DNA of 64,000 nucleotides, from NCBI GenBank assembly GCA_014084085.1, contig NPFB01000097.1, positions 68,837-132,836 of the forward strand, read 5' to 3'. Source of the DNA: Hondaea fermentalgiana. Its lineage: Eukaryota; Sar; Bigyra; Thraustochytrida; Thraustochytriidae. Below the pieces are notes generated by a model that saw nothing but the letters and a program-made list of their open reading frames with translations, ran no database searches and was not told the DNA's origin. Made by a program: the position numbers and the translations under genes. Of this stretch, positions 39,090 through 48,472 are shown in pieces. Every line of letters starts with the position of its first letter. The first letter of the stretch is position 1.

Positions 39090-39189
39090 NNNNNNNNNNN
39101 NNNNNNNNNNNNNNNNNNNNNNNNNNNNNNNNNNNNNNNNNNNNNNNNNNNNNNNNNNNNNNNNNNNNNNNNNNNNNNNNNNNNNNNNN
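39090..39189. other. Assembly gap (100 N)
   Basis: Exactly 100 Ns, the conventional size for a gap of unknown length. It sits between a pentanucleotide and a tetranucleotide array, so the assembler probably failed on the repeat. Confidence 0.98.
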
Positions 39190-39310
39190 ACCCGCGTAAG
39201 GATGGATGGACGGACGCGTGGACGGATGGATGGATGGATGGACGGATGGATGGATGGATGGATTGAGTGATTGATTGACTGTGATTGATTGATTGATTGA
39301 TTGATTGACG
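39190..39310. repeat. (GGAT/GGAC)n and (GATT)n tetranucleotide arrays
   Basis: ggatggatggacgg-type units at ~39200-39263 are followed by gattgatt units at ~39262-39309. The array ends next to the stop codon of the IQ-protein gene. Confidence 0.85.
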
Positions 39311-42300
39311 TCAAGGAGGCGACGAAAGACCTGCGGCTGCTGCTGGGACAGAGATCGCGTGTCCCACGAAGACATCTGCCGCGGGCGTGTCCCTCTTCGC
39401 GCGGGAGCCCGAGGAGCCCTGCGGCGCGCCGGCGCGAGGCTCGAGCGGCGCGCGCTGACGCGGGGCCCCGGCGCAGGCGGCGAGGTCTTGCGCGACAGAG
39501 CTCTGCGTCGCAGCCCACCACTCGGACTCGTGGTCGAGGTGGTCGCGGACGGCTTCCGGGGTGGCGAGCATGAAGCGCTCGGGACTCACCTCGAGCCAGC
39601 GCCGGAGGAGACGGTCCTGCGAGCCCTCAAGGTGCCTAAAAAAGGAAGCGTGCAGGTCTTGAAGCCGCGATGCACGCTGCGCGGGCCATGCGATGGACCT
39701 CTGGCTCTCTTCGTCGGGATTTCCCCGAGGAGATGCACGGTCGCGGCGCTTGGGTTCCAGAATGACGCGGGCCGTGCCGCAGCGCTCGCAGCGGGACTGC
39801 AGCTTGCTCGGGAAAAAGGCGTCGCACTGCATACAGAGCTCAGAAGGTGCGTGAACGCGTATCAGGGGATCGCTCGCTGCTTCAATGACCAAGACCGGGC
39901 TCGCAAAAGCATTTGCTTTGCTGGAGAGCACGCGCAGCACTTCGTCTCCACGAACGCGCAGGTCTCGCAGACAAGCCTTGCGAAGCGTGTGCGAGAATGC
40001 CCAGTACGCGCCGTTGAGAGCGAGCATTGTGCGCCAGAATCCACAAAGAAGAAACTGACCCTTGACACTGACATCGATGAGCGGGAACTGATAGTACGGC
40101 AAAAGCACGTCGTGCAGTGCTTCGTGAGGGTCCGCAACAGGGAGTTGCCATCGTCTCGGCGTGTGCGCATAGCGCTTTCGATGGTGTAAAAGACGAGCAT
40201 CGCTCTCCATCGTGCGTGCTGGCGTCCCGTACCTTGATTTGGTAGCGAAATCGTCGGCGATGCGGCAGAGAAGCAAATCGAGATTCTTGCGCTGCATGAA
40301 CTCGCCGAGGAGCTGGCCAAGCCTCGGGTGCAAAACGCCCGTGTCGAGAAGTCCAGTCGCCAGCTCGCTTCGCATGCGAGCAAGAGTGCGGGCTGTGCGA
40401 CAAAGTGTCCGATTCGCGCACCGGCGCCGCAGGGCTTCATAGCGACGTCGCCAAATAGCGTGTTTCTCCCGAAACTCTTGCCATCGCGCAAACGACTTGC
40501 ACTTTGTTCTATTTCTCATCCGCATCAGGCAGTAGCGCACCTTGGCGTCTTGTTCGGCCTTGAGCCGAAGCAGACGCCAAACTTCCACACGCGCCAGACA
40601 GAAGCCCCCGAATCGACCCAGGACGACTTCTGCCCAGGCCTTGTGTGCGCGTCGTGCAACTATGTTTCTGTAAGCGCGCTGCATACAACGGGCAGCGCAT
40701 TGCTGATGGAGGCGTCCCAGTGCAGCGCGTATATGAGCCGCGCTTTCGCGTCGTTGGATATAGTCGAGTACAGAGGCTCGATGTCGTACCCTGGCTCCGA
40801 GGGCGGCTCTGCAGCGAGCTCGAAGAGATTTTCTTGCGCGCATTCTACGATACTGATGCGTGAAGGCAGTGACAGCGAGGCCTTGCGCTTCCGCAATCTC
40901 TTTTCGGAGCGCCAAAAATTCGAGAGCGCGGCAGCGAAGATTCCCCAGCAAGGAAGCTTCGAAGAAGGCTCGATGCGCGCAGAAAAAGTTGGCTTGATAA
41001 CTAATATCAAAGGCCATGCCTGCCCCAAACTTGCGTCGCCGCGATGTGCTCACCATCCAAAAGCACTTGGTGGCCTTGGGAAGCGGTGCTCTTTCCTCTC
41101 GCGTGCCTTCGACTGGGCATTTTCGCAGGTTCTCGAGCTCAGTTCGCGCCCATGCACGTTCCTTACAGCAAGCATCGAGACTTTCTTGGAGCGCACTTAC
41201 CCTTCCCGCGAGACCCCGAATTTTGTGGTACGGGCCGGTGTCGAGGATTCTACGTGCTCTTTTGGGAGGACGCTGCACCAAAGTTGTTTGACGTGTCTTT
41301 TTGGGCACTTTTTTGTTGGCCCTCCTGGCTTTTGTTTTTTTCCTTTTTGAACGCAGATCTGAACTTGAATTTGCTTTCTTGCTGCTGGTTGTTTCGATAT
41401 TTCCCTCTGGACAACAGCTAACAGTGACGTTGGTATTTTCGGTACTATGGTCGATTGTTTTCTGTATTCTCTGAGATTGCTCAAGCTTTTGCTGTTTGTG
41501 CGCTTCCCAACGTTTTTGCGTTTGTAAAGCCCAAGTTCGATACCTTTGTCTTTGTGCAGCACGCACCCTGGCTTCACGCATGACATCCATGAAAAACTTC
41601 TCAATGTGCTCAATTGCTGCGAGATGCTCTGGCTTCGACGAACATGCGTACCACCACACGGCACCCTGACTTGGCTTTGCGAGAATTTCGTCTTGAAGAC
41701 GCTTTCGCTCTTGTGGCGTGATCCACTGTTCGAGTCCAATTTCATCGACAACGCAGGGTTCAAGGCAGATACCAGGCATTTCTGTCCCCCCTTTTTTCTT
41801 GAGCACCGCTGTCCGGGCCGACAAAGTCCAGGACTCGATGTTCGCATCGGTATGAATTGTAATATAAGAATGCGCGAGCGCGTCATGCCGATCGGATGCA
41901 TCTTGGCTGCAGAGCAGAATCTCGCCTTGACTTAGGACAACCTGCATGCGGCGCATGCGGGACCAATTTGTCTCACTGCTGTCAGCCTTGGTTCGCACGC
42001 AGGCTTCACCCAAGACCTCCCAGTCAATGAGTTGCGGACATCGCGCAATTCGCCGTTTCCAGGGCAACATTCGAGGGAGTCTGCGCGTGAGAAATCCTCG
42101 AACAACAGCCTGCACCAGACTTGCTCTATCATAGATGGCGCGTCGGCGTCGACAGTCAAGATAGACGTCGCGCGCATTGATTGGCGCGCTGCACAGGAAG
42201 CCTCGAGCAAAGCGAGCCAAGTTTGTGTGGAGCGACGTGCGTAGAACTCGTTCGAGCCGTGTCTTTGTGATGTCGAGATAGTCACAGATCTGCGCCGTCT

Positions 42301-42553
42301 TGTGCCGCAAACGGTGGATCTCTGCGAGTGCATAGCCACCGCGACGGAGTCGATCGAGCTTCGCTGGCAAGCGCAGCAGCTCGAGGAGCGCAGCCTCGCT
42401 CTTGACTACATGTGCGTTGATGCCAACACCGTGCAGGTGAACCCGCGGCGCCCTGGTGCCAAGTCGACGAGTCTGCCCGCCAGTCTTGGTAATCTCGCGC
42501 AGAAGCGCCGCCCGCTGCTTCTTCTCTTCGGCGACGGCGACGTCATCCATCAT
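39311..42553 (-). CDS. Large basic IQ-motif protein with a C-terminal zinc-knuckle-like motif
   Basis: A 1080-residue protein starting MMDDVAVAEE at ATG 42553. An IQ-type segment is visible at ~145-160 (LVQAVVRGFLTRRLP) and another later (CMQRAYRNIVARRAHKAW). Between residues ~540 and 760 lie many spaced Trp/Arg-rich helices (SFARWQEFREKHAIWRRR) reminiscent of Sfi1/centrin-binding repeats. A CxxC...CxxC motif occurs near the C-terminus (CMQCDAFFPSKLQSRCERC), which would bind zinc. The protein is Arg-rich. Calmodulin or centrin binding at a basal body or centrosome is a reasonable inference, but no named family is recognised. No intron is needed. Confidence 0.7.
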   Translation of the reverse strand: MMDDVAVAEEKKQRAALLREITKTGGQTRRLGTRAPRVHLHGVGINAHVVKSEAALLELLRLPAKLDRLRRGGYALAEIHRLRHKTAQICDYLDITKTRLERVLRTSLHTNLARFARGFLCSAPINARDVYLDCRRRRAIYDRASLVQAVVRGFLTRRLPRMLPWKRRIARCPQLIDWEVLGEACVRTKADSSETNWSRMRRMQVVLSQGEILLCSQDASDRHDALAHSYITIHTDANIESWTLSARTAVLKKKGGTEMPGICLEPCVVDEIGLEQWITPQERKRLQDEILAKPSQGAVWWYACSSKPEHLAAIEHIEKFFMDVMREARVRAAQRQRYRTWALQTQKRWEAHKQQKLEQSQRIQKTIDHSTENTNVTVSCCPEGNIETTSSKKANSSSDLRSKRKKTKARRANKKVPKKTRQTTLVQRPPKRARRILDTGPYHKIRGLAGRVSALQESLDACCKERAWARTELENLRKCPVEGTREERAPLPKATKCFWMVSTSRRRKFGAGMAFDISYQANFFCAHRAFFEASLLGNLRCRALEFLALRKEIAEAQGLAVTAFTHQYRRMRARKSLRARCRAALGARVRHRASVLDYIQRRESAAHIRAALGRLHQQCAARCMQRAYRNIVARRAHKAWAEVVLGRFGGFCLARVEVWRLLRLKAEQDAKVRYCLMRMRNRTKCKSFARWQEFREKHAIWRRRYEALRRRCANRTLCRTARTLARMRSELATGLLDTGVLHPRLGQLLGEFMQRKNLDLLLCRIADDFATKSRYGTPARTMESDARLLHHRKRYAHTPRRWQLPVADPHEALHDVLLPYYQFPLIDVSVKGQFLLCGFWRTMLALNGAYWAFSHTLRKACLRDLRVRGDEVLRVLSSKANAFASPVLVIEAASDPLIRVHAPSELCMQCDAFFPSKLQSRCERCGTARVILEPKRRDRASPRGNPDEESQRSIAWPAQRASRLQDLHASFFRHLEGSQDRLLRRWLEVSPERFMLATPEAVRDHLDHESEWWAATQSSVAQDLAACAGAPRQRAPLEPRAGAPQGSSGSRAKRDTPAADVFVGHAISVPAAAAGLSSPP

Positions 42554-43328
42554 ACTCCCGCGACGCTTCGCGACGCTGCAGAGATTTGGGTTTTTCTGCT
42601 TTTCTGGTTGACGACAGGTTCTTTCTCATGAGAATGAACGGATCGCATCGCACTGCGGGGACGTCGACATGGCCACTACGAGGTATCCTATCTGGGTCCG
42701 GGCGGAGTGGCTGAGTGCCTTGCGCTGCTTGCTTGCAGTCCGTCGATAAAGAGTGATGGGGGGATATTAAGCTGGCGGGCTGGCGAGCTGATAGAAGTTC
42801 ACTTCAATTCGTTGAAGTAAGTGTGTGGTGCATCATCATACATACCACTGGTGCAAATTAATTTTGGTGTATACCATGCACATCGACTTCGACGCGGACG
42901 TGGCCAGTAATTTGCAATGAATCAATCATTTGGTGGGAGAAAAGGAAAAGGAAAAGGGGAGGAAGAAAGAAAGAAAGAAAGAAAGAGAGAAGAAGAGCAG
43001 ATGAGGAACATATTGACCTCATTTTTGTGAAATTTCTTCTATTTTGGGGGGTGGGAGGAAGCAAGCGACAGTCTGTGAAAGGCCTTTTTGGCGTGGCGTG
43101 GCGATAGCGTGCTTTTTGAAGAGGGCCCGTCGTATTTCTTTTTCCTTTCCCTCTGCTTTGCTCAGAATCTTCCGTCTACCTTCCTCGTTCAGTTTTAAGA
43201 AGGACAAAGAACAAGAAAGAAAATAGAACGTGGAGGCTTCTTTCGAGGACGGCAGGACTTTGAAATCGAACATTATTACGTAAGAGGTATGCTACGAAAA
43301 GTGAAGGCGAGAGATGGTCGGCTTCGAA
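42554..43328. other. 775-bp intergenic region with (GAAA)n
   Basis: Between two minus-strand genes. A (GAAA)n run occupies about 42963-42990, next to A/G-rich DNA. The stretch 42701-42760 faintly resembles a tRNA 5' half but has no matching T-arm. No gene is supported. Confidence 0.4.
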
Positions 43329-44333
43329 TCAGGCGTAGCCGGGCAGCTCGTAGTCGATACCTTTTGCCTTGCGATTACTTTGCTGCTTGGCGTGCCGGCT
43401 CTTGAGCTTGCGGATGCGATTCTCCGCTTCTTCTTCAGTGCGATCCTTGTTCATGCGCATGGCGTCAACCTTTGCCCAGTTAATTTTGCGAAAACGGCGG
43501 TGGGCGTTTGCAAACATGCGCTCGTGGACGTTCTCTGGCTTGACAAGTTCGCAGACGAGCAGCTTGTCACACAGGAGATAATTGTGCATGGCCTGCTGGA
43601 CAATTTTGGCCACTTCGTTGCTCCTGAACTGAATAAAGGCATAACCGCGCGAGAGACCCGACTTTTTGCTGCGCGAAAGTCGCAGCTGGACGACTTCGCC
43701 AAACTGGGAAAAGAAACCCTTCATTTGTTCTTCGTAAAAGCCATGCGGGATGTGACCCAGGTAAATGACGCCCTCTTTGCTGCGAAGCTTGCCCGTTCGC
43801 GAGTCAGCCTTGGCGCCATCTTTACCACGCGCGTTGGTGGTCGAAGATTTGCTGCCGTCCTTGGAGGCAACCTTCTTTTGCTTCTTCTTGGGTTGCTCCT
43901 CTTCGGTCTTGTCTGAATCCTTGGTTTCGTCCTCAACGTTCTCGTCCTCGTCGCTCGCGTCTTCGTCGTCTTCGTCGTCTTCGTCCTCGTCGTCCTCAGC
44001 ACTGGGGCCGGCATCGACCTGGTCAGCCTCTGTAAGAGGAACAAAGCGGTCGTCGTCGTCGACGGCGCGATCGCCAGCTGCGTCGCCGCTCTCGTCGGCG
44101 CTGTCATCGTCCTCGCCAAGGCGTCCCAGAGCCTGCATAGCTTTGCGCATGCGTCCACGGCGCTCGGCGTTGGTCGCTGCACGTTTTGCCTTGACCTTTT
44201 CATCGTCCTCTGCGACGGTCTCTTCGGCGAGCTTCTTTTTACTCGCGGCGGCCTTGGAGCCTGCCTTTTTGGCGCTCTTCGCCTCGGCCACCGGTGCCTT
44301 CTTGGCGGGGGTCTTGCGCTTCTGGCCAGCCAT
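43329..44333 (-). CDS. Nucleolar RRM protein, NIFK/Nop15-like
   Basis: A 334-residue protein from ATG 44333. The N-terminal ~180 residues are Lys/Ala-rich, then acidic (DEDEDDEDDED), then Lys-rich, typical of a nucleolar protein. A single RRM follows: RNP2 GVIYLGHIPHGF, the specific family run YEEQMKGFFSQFGEVVQL, and RNP1 SRGYAFIQF. Directly after comes NYLLCDKLLVCELVKPENVHE. These match the NIFK (MKI67 FHA-interacting) / yeast Nop15 family, which acts in 27S pre-rRNA processing and 60S assembly. The animal Ki-67-binding extension is not evident. It is divergently transcribed from the TBC gene. Confidence 0.9.
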   Translation of the reverse strand: MAGQKRKTPAKKAPVAEAKSAKKAGSKAAASKKKLAEETVAEDDEKVKAKRAATNAERRGRMRKAMQALGRLGEDDDSADESGDAAGDRAVDDDDRFVPLTEADQVDAGPSAEDDEDEDDEDDEDASDEDENVEDETKDSDKTEEEQPKKKQKKVASKDGSKSSTTNARGKDGAKADSRTGKLRSKEGVIYLGHIPHGFYEEQMKGFFSQFGEVVQLRLSRSKKSGLSRGYAFIQFRSNEVAKIVQQAMHNYLLCDKLLVCELVKPENVHERMFANAHRRFRKINWAKVDAMRMNKDRTEEEAENRIRKLKSRHAKQQSNRKAKGIDYELPGYA

Positions 44334-44723
44334 CTTGCTTGCTCTGCGAGACGACTATCGACGTTTAACGTTTGTGGTCCTTCACGCGGCTTGTCCGCGG
44401 CCCAAGCTTCTTTCTCCCTCTCTCTCCCCCGCGATGCCAGCCAGCTGCCTCCGCGCTAGCGTTCTGGCCGCTCACGGACTCGCGCGAAGCGTGCACGTGG
44501 TCTCGGTTCTGCGCCACCCAGCCAATCGCATGACCGACCCTTGCAAGGGTCTGACCCTTGCAAGGGTCACAAGCATGCGAGCAAGCAAGCGCCGTCTTGG
44601 CCAAGTTGAAGCTTCTTGCGCAGAAAAGTATAACAAGCCCTCGAACGCGAGAGCCCGGTGGGGCACGGTGGGCACGGTGGGCACGGTGGGGAGGGAGGGC
44701 GCGACCGTTGTACGCGCGGGAGG
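44334..44723. promoter_or_regulatory. Bidirectional promoter between NIFK-like and TBC genes
   Basis: 390 bp with a CCAAT box (44522-44526), two adjacent 16-bp palindromes (listed separately) and a GGGCACGGT tandem run at ~44657-44690 immediately before the TBC ATG. Both genes start outward from here. Confidence 0.5.
44536..44568. promoter_or_regulatory. Twin perfect palindromes GACCCTTGCAAGGGTC
   Basis: The 16-bp palindrome occurs at 44536-44551 and again at 44553-44568, separated by one T. It lies 10 nt from the CCAAT box in a divergent promoter. Perfect dyads spaced 17 bp apart suggest a site for a dimeric transcription factor. Confidence 0.6.
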
Positions 44724-45818
44724 ATGGCGGCCGAAAGCGCGGAGTTCCAGGAGCTTATCGGGCCGGAAATGACCGTGGACCTGGACAGGCTGCGCGACAT
44801 TGCTTTCTACGGTATTCCCGACAACGAGCGCGCCGAGGTGTGGAAGGTCTTGTTGCCCGCACTTCTGGCGCCGTCTGCGCCCGGGACCATTGCGTCAGAA
44901 GACGACCAAGGCCAGCAAGTCCAGCAGCAACATCAACAGCAGCAGCAGCAGCAGCAGCAACTGAAGCAAAAGCAGCAGCAGCAACAGCAACAACGACTAA
45001 ATGAGTCTGCGCCGGGAATCGATTCCGCTGCTGCAACCACTGCTGCAGAAGCGGCCGTGGTGCCATCCGTGGATGACCTGCGCGACGAGGTTGCGCTCGA
45101 GGAGGGGCTTGGCTCCGCCGTTGAAGGTGGCCAGCAGGACGGGCTCACGAGCGTCGAGCTGATTCGTGTTCTCAAGTCCGAAATGTCACGTTGTGCACGA
45201 CGAACAAATTACTTTCGCGCCGTTAAAGCACAGACATGGATTTACGATTTGATCTTTGACTACATTGAGAGGTCGAACTCGTCGACGTGGCACGTGCACC
45301 ACGCGGCTCTTGTGCATGCCGCGGCCCCGTTTGCCAAGCTCATGCCAACGTGGAGCGACGCCAAGACGTGCTTCCAGCACCTTTTACGCGCCCTCGATGC
45401 TCATTTTGGTGCAGACAATGGCCGGACCACGATTGGACGTTTTCTCATGCTCTTCCGATCACGACTGCCAGAGCTCTTTACCCATTTCGAAGAAGAGGAC
45501 ATTGAAGCAGTGCGCTGGGCCTCGTCATGGTTACCGTGGCTCTTGTGCCGCGAGCTTCCGTTCGAGTGTTGTCTGAGACTCTGGGACTCGTATTTCGCAG
45601 CTCCTGACGGTCATGGCTTTGAACTGCACACTTTTGTCTGTTTGGCTATTTTGGAAAACTGCCAGGCGGATCTTGTCGAGCTCGAGCACGGAGAAATCGT
45701 TGTTTTTCTGCAGAATCTTCCAGCGCTCGATATGGACCGAATCATTGTCCAGGCTCAGTATATGGCTCACGACTTTCGGACGACGGAGCTGCAGGCATTG
45801 CCTTCGGTCAATTCGTAG
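44724..45818 (+). CDS. Divergent TBC-domain protein with polyglutamine tract
   Basis: A 364-residue protein from ATG 44724 (MAAESAEFQ). The TBC opening motif GIPDNERAEVWKVLL is at ~residue 30, then a Gln-rich insert (nt ~44910-44995). The second half has typical TBC helices, RWASSWLPWLLCRELPFECC and LRLWDSYFA. The catalytic IxxDxxR arginine finger and the YxQGM glutamine finger are not recognisable. It is therefore either a catalytically dead TBC protein or one using another mechanism. TBC proteins normally stimulate Rab GTP hydrolysis. The ORF could begin earlier at a GTG in the GGGCACGGT repeat, which is rejected. Confidence 0.8.
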   Translation: MAAESAEFQELIGPEMTVDLDRLRDIAFYGIPDNERAEVWKVLLPALLAPSAPGTIASEDDQGQQVQQQHQQQQQQQQQLKQKQQQQQQQRLNESAPGIDSAAATTAAEAAVVPSVDDLRDEVALEEGLGSAVEGGQQDGLTSVELIRVLKSEMSRCARRTNYFRAVKAQTWIYDLIFDYIERSNSSTWHVHHAALVHAAAPFAKLMPTWSDAKTCFQHLLRALDAHFGADNGRTTIGRFLMLFRSRLPELFTHFEEEDIEAVRWASSWLPWLLCRELPFECCLRLWDSYFAAPDGHGFELHTFVCLAILENCQADLVELEHGEIVVFLQNLPALDMDRIIVQAQYMAHDFRTTELQALPSVNS

Positions 45819-46273
45819 GGAAGGGAAGAGCTCTCATTGTGTTCTGTTGTTCTTTTTGGGATGGAGAAAAAGTGATACGCCTGTGACGATCGAGGAACAA
45901 GAGCATCAACTCCTGGTGCCGGCGGTCTCTTTGAGGAGAGAATTTTGTGGAGACAGATTGCTGTTGACTTGTTGAGTGATGTGGACAACAGGCGAGGTGA
46001 ATGCTTTTTCCCCGCACCAAGTCAACGCGTACTCACGTCTGTATACTGGTAGGTAATTTGAAATGAAATATATTTAGTGAAGAGAGTCTTGAGCAGCGAT
46101 GACCTTCGTCAATGAGTCGCGAGTTGACCTCAGCGTTTACAGCAGGTTTCGAGGGTCGGTCGGTCTCAGCGACTGCAGCTTGATACGAAGAAAAGTACTG
46201 TACGAGTGTGGCCGCGGCATTTTAAAAAGGAAAGGAGACGGCTGTGGAGAGATCTGTGTACCCCTCAAGATAG
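45819..46273. other. Convergent 3' region
   Basis: 455 bp between the stop codons of the TBC and malate synthase genes. It holds only weak frames. No feature was recognised. Confidence 0.35.
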
Positions 46274-48472
46274 TCAGAGCTTGCTGCCCGAGAGGCGAGC
46301 CTTCTCGGCGCGGCGGAACTTGGCAAGCGTGCCCTCGGTGAGACCGTTGGGGCAGTCGCGGGCGTTGAGGATCATCTCAATGGCACAGCGGAAGCCGTTG
46401 TCGGAAAAGTCCGGGGCCATGGACACGTAGCCGGCCTGGCCCTGGTTCTGGCGGTCGACAATCTTGGCCATCTCCTTGGCGGTGGAAATGAGCTCCTCCT
46501 CGGTGATGAGACCAAAGTGAAGCCAGTTACCGAGCAGCTGGCTCGAGATACGCAGAGTGGCGCGATCCTCCATGAGACCAACATCGTTGATATCCGGGAC
46601 CTTGCTGCAGCCCACACCGAGGAAGATCCAGCGGGACACGTAGCCGAGGATGACCTGGACCATATCCTTCATCTCGTGGGTAATGACCTCCTTGGAGAGG
46701 GTCTTGCCCGCCGGGACAAGAGGCGGGGTGAGAAGGTCAGACATGGTGCCGCGGGGTCCGCCGGCCTCGATCTCCTTTTGCACAGCGAGGACGTCGACCA
46801 TGTGGTAGTGGATGGCGTGCAGGGTGCCGGCGGTGGGGCTGGGAACCCATGCCGTGGTGGCGCCCTGCTTGGGCTCGGTGATCTTCTTCTCGAGCATCTC
46901 CTTCATCATGTCAGGCTTGGCCCACATACCCTTGCCGATCTGGGCACGACCGACGAGGCCGGTGGCGATGCCGATGTCGACGTTGCGGTCCTCGTACGAG
47001 AGACGCCATGCCGCGGCCTTGATGTCGCCCTTGGGGAGCATGGGTCCGAGGCGGAACGAGGTGTGGATCTCGTCACCGGTGCGGTCAAGGAAGCCCGTGT
47101 TGATGAAGATGCAGCGGGACTTGACCTCGCGGATGCACTCCTTCAGGTTGGCGCTGGTGCGGCGCTCCTCGTCCATGACACCAATCTTGACGGTATTGGG
47201 GGCGAGGCCGAGCAGCTGCTCGACACGGTCGAACATGCGGTTAACCATGGCGACCTCCTCGGGTCCGTGGAGCTTGGGGCGCACGATGTTGATGCTGCCA
47301 GCGCGCGAGTTCTTGGCGGCCGAGTCCGGCTTCTTGAGATCGTGCATGCCAGCGAGCACTGCGACAAAGCAGTCGACAATGTTCTCGGGCACGGGCTGGT
47401 TGGTCTCGGCAAAGGTGACAAAGTCGTTGGTGAGGTGGAGGCCGACGTTGCGCACGAGAAGCACGGTGCGGCCGGGGAGGACAAGCTTGGAGCCGTCCGG
47501 GGCGGTAAAGGTTTTGTCCGGGTTCATCTTGCGGACCATGGTCTTGCCGCCCTTGGAGAACTTCTCCTGGAGGTCGCCGCGCATGAGGCCGCACCAGTTC
47601 GCGTAGACGTGGGCCTTGTCCTCGGCGTCGACGGCGGCGACAGAGTCCTCCATGTCGCAGATGGCGGTGAGGGCAGACTCGAGGATGACGTTGCTGACGC
47701 CGGCGGCGTGGCCCTTGCCGATCTCCGAGTTCGCGTCGATCTCAATGATGACATGAAGGTTGTTGTTGCGGAGGACGACCGAGGTGAGGCCGGCGCCACC
47801 CTTGTTGTAGCCGACGAACTTTTCCGGGCTCGAAAGGGCGGCCGTCTTGTTGGACTTGAGGGCGACCTCGAGGGCCGACCCGTTGAGGCGGAACTCCTTG
47901 ACATCGCCGTACTTGGCGCCCGAGGCGAGGGGGAAGTGCTCGTCAAGGAAGGCGTGGGTCAGCTCAAAGACCTTGGCGCCGCGGGCAGGGTTGTAGCCCT
48001 TGCCCTTTTCGGCGCCGTCGGTCTCGGGAGGGCCGGCATCAGTGCCGTAAAAGGCGTCGAGGAGAGATCCCCAGCGCGCGTTGGCGGCGTTGAGCGCGTA
48101 GCGGGCGTTGTCGACGGGGACGACGAGCTGGGGGCCCGGGGTGACGGAGATTTCAGCGTCGACGCGATCGGTGTCGACCTTGAACTCGGGGCCCTCGGGC
48201 ACGAGGTAGCCGATGGAGGCGAGGAAGGCGGCGTACTCGCTGGGGTCCCACTTGTCCTTGTTGGCGAGGCAAAAGGTGTCGATCTGGGCCTGGATGGCGT
48301 CGCGTTTACGGAGGAGGGCCTCGTTTTGCGGGGCGAACTCCTTGAGGAGGGCCTCGATGGCCTCGAACGCCTTGTTCGCGGTGATGCCCGTGCCAGGCGC
48401 GATGTCCTCCTCGATCACCTTGCGCAGCGCGCGGTGCACGTTCAGGCCTCCGATGCGCACGTAGTTCGACAT
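46274..48472 (-). CDS. glcB: Malate synthase G with peroxisomal targeting signal
   Basis: A 732-residue malate synthase of the G isoform, which condenses glyoxylate with acetyl-CoA to malate in the glyoxylate cycle. Bacterial MSG blocks are visible: the N-terminal NARYALNAANARWGSLLDAFYGTDA, the ADMEDSVAAVDAEDK-type segment (CDMEDSVAAVDAEDK), CIFINTGFLDRTGDEIHTSF, and GPMLPKGDIK. The last three residues before the stop are SKL (nt 46277-46285), a canonical PTS1. Most eukaryotes have the shorter isoform A. A bacterial-type G isoform directed to peroxisomes suggests gene transfer followed by retargeting. Codon use is like its neighbours, so the transfer would be old. No intron. Confidence 0.95.
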   Translation of the reverse strand: MSNYVRIGGLNVHRALRKVIEEDIAPGTGITANKAFEAIEALLKEFAPQNEALLRKRDAIQAQIDTFCLANKDKWDPSEYAAFLASIGYLVPEGPEFKVDTDRVDAEISVTPGPQLVVPVDNARYALNAANARWGSLLDAFYGTDAGPPETDGAEKGKGYNPARGAKVFELTHAFLDEHFPLASGAKYGDVKEFRLNGSALEVALKSNKTAALSSPEKFVGYNKGGAGLTSVVLRNNNLHVIIEIDANSEIGKGHAAGVSNVILESALTAICDMEDSVAAVDAEDKAHVYANWCGLMRGDLQEKFSKGGKTMVRKMNPDKTFTAPDGSKLVLPGRTVLLVRNVGLHLTNDFVTFAETNQPVPENIVDCFVAVLAGMHDLKKPDSAAKNSRAGSINIVRPKLHGPEEVAMVNRMFDRVEQLLGLAPNTVKIGVMDEERRTSANLKECIREVKSRCIFINTGFLDRTGDEIHTSFRLGPMLPKGDIKAAAWRLSYEDRNVDIGIATGLVGRAQIGKGMWAKPDMMKEMLEKKITEPKQGATTAWVPSPTAGTLHAIHYHMVDVLAVQKEIEAGGPRGTMSDLLTPPLVPAGKTLSKEVITHEMKDMVQVILGYVSRWIFLGVGCSKVPDINDVGLMEDRATLRISSQLLGNWLHFGLITEEELISTAKEMAKIVDRQNQGQAGYVSMAPDFSDNGFRCAIEMILNARDCPNGLTEGTLAKFRRAEKARLSGSKL

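Larger units (their letters stand above)
38805..39310. promoter_or_regulatory. LIM gene upstream region broken by an assembly gap
   Basis: Holds an AGAGC-type repeat (39041-39089), 100 Ns, and (GGAT)/(GGAC) and (GATT) tetranucleotide arrays. True length is unknown. No coding potential. Confidence 0.5.

Noticed and set aside
42701..42760. tRNA-like sequence (gcggagtggctgagtgcc)
   Set aside because: It resembles a D-arm/A-box, but no anticodon stem or GTTCRA T-loop follows at the right distance.
33153..48472. A co-regulated acetyl-CoA/lipid gene cluster (PDK, carnitine acyltransferase, malate synthase)
   Set aside because: The genes are on different strands with unrelated genes between them. 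Proximity alone is not evidence of a cluster.
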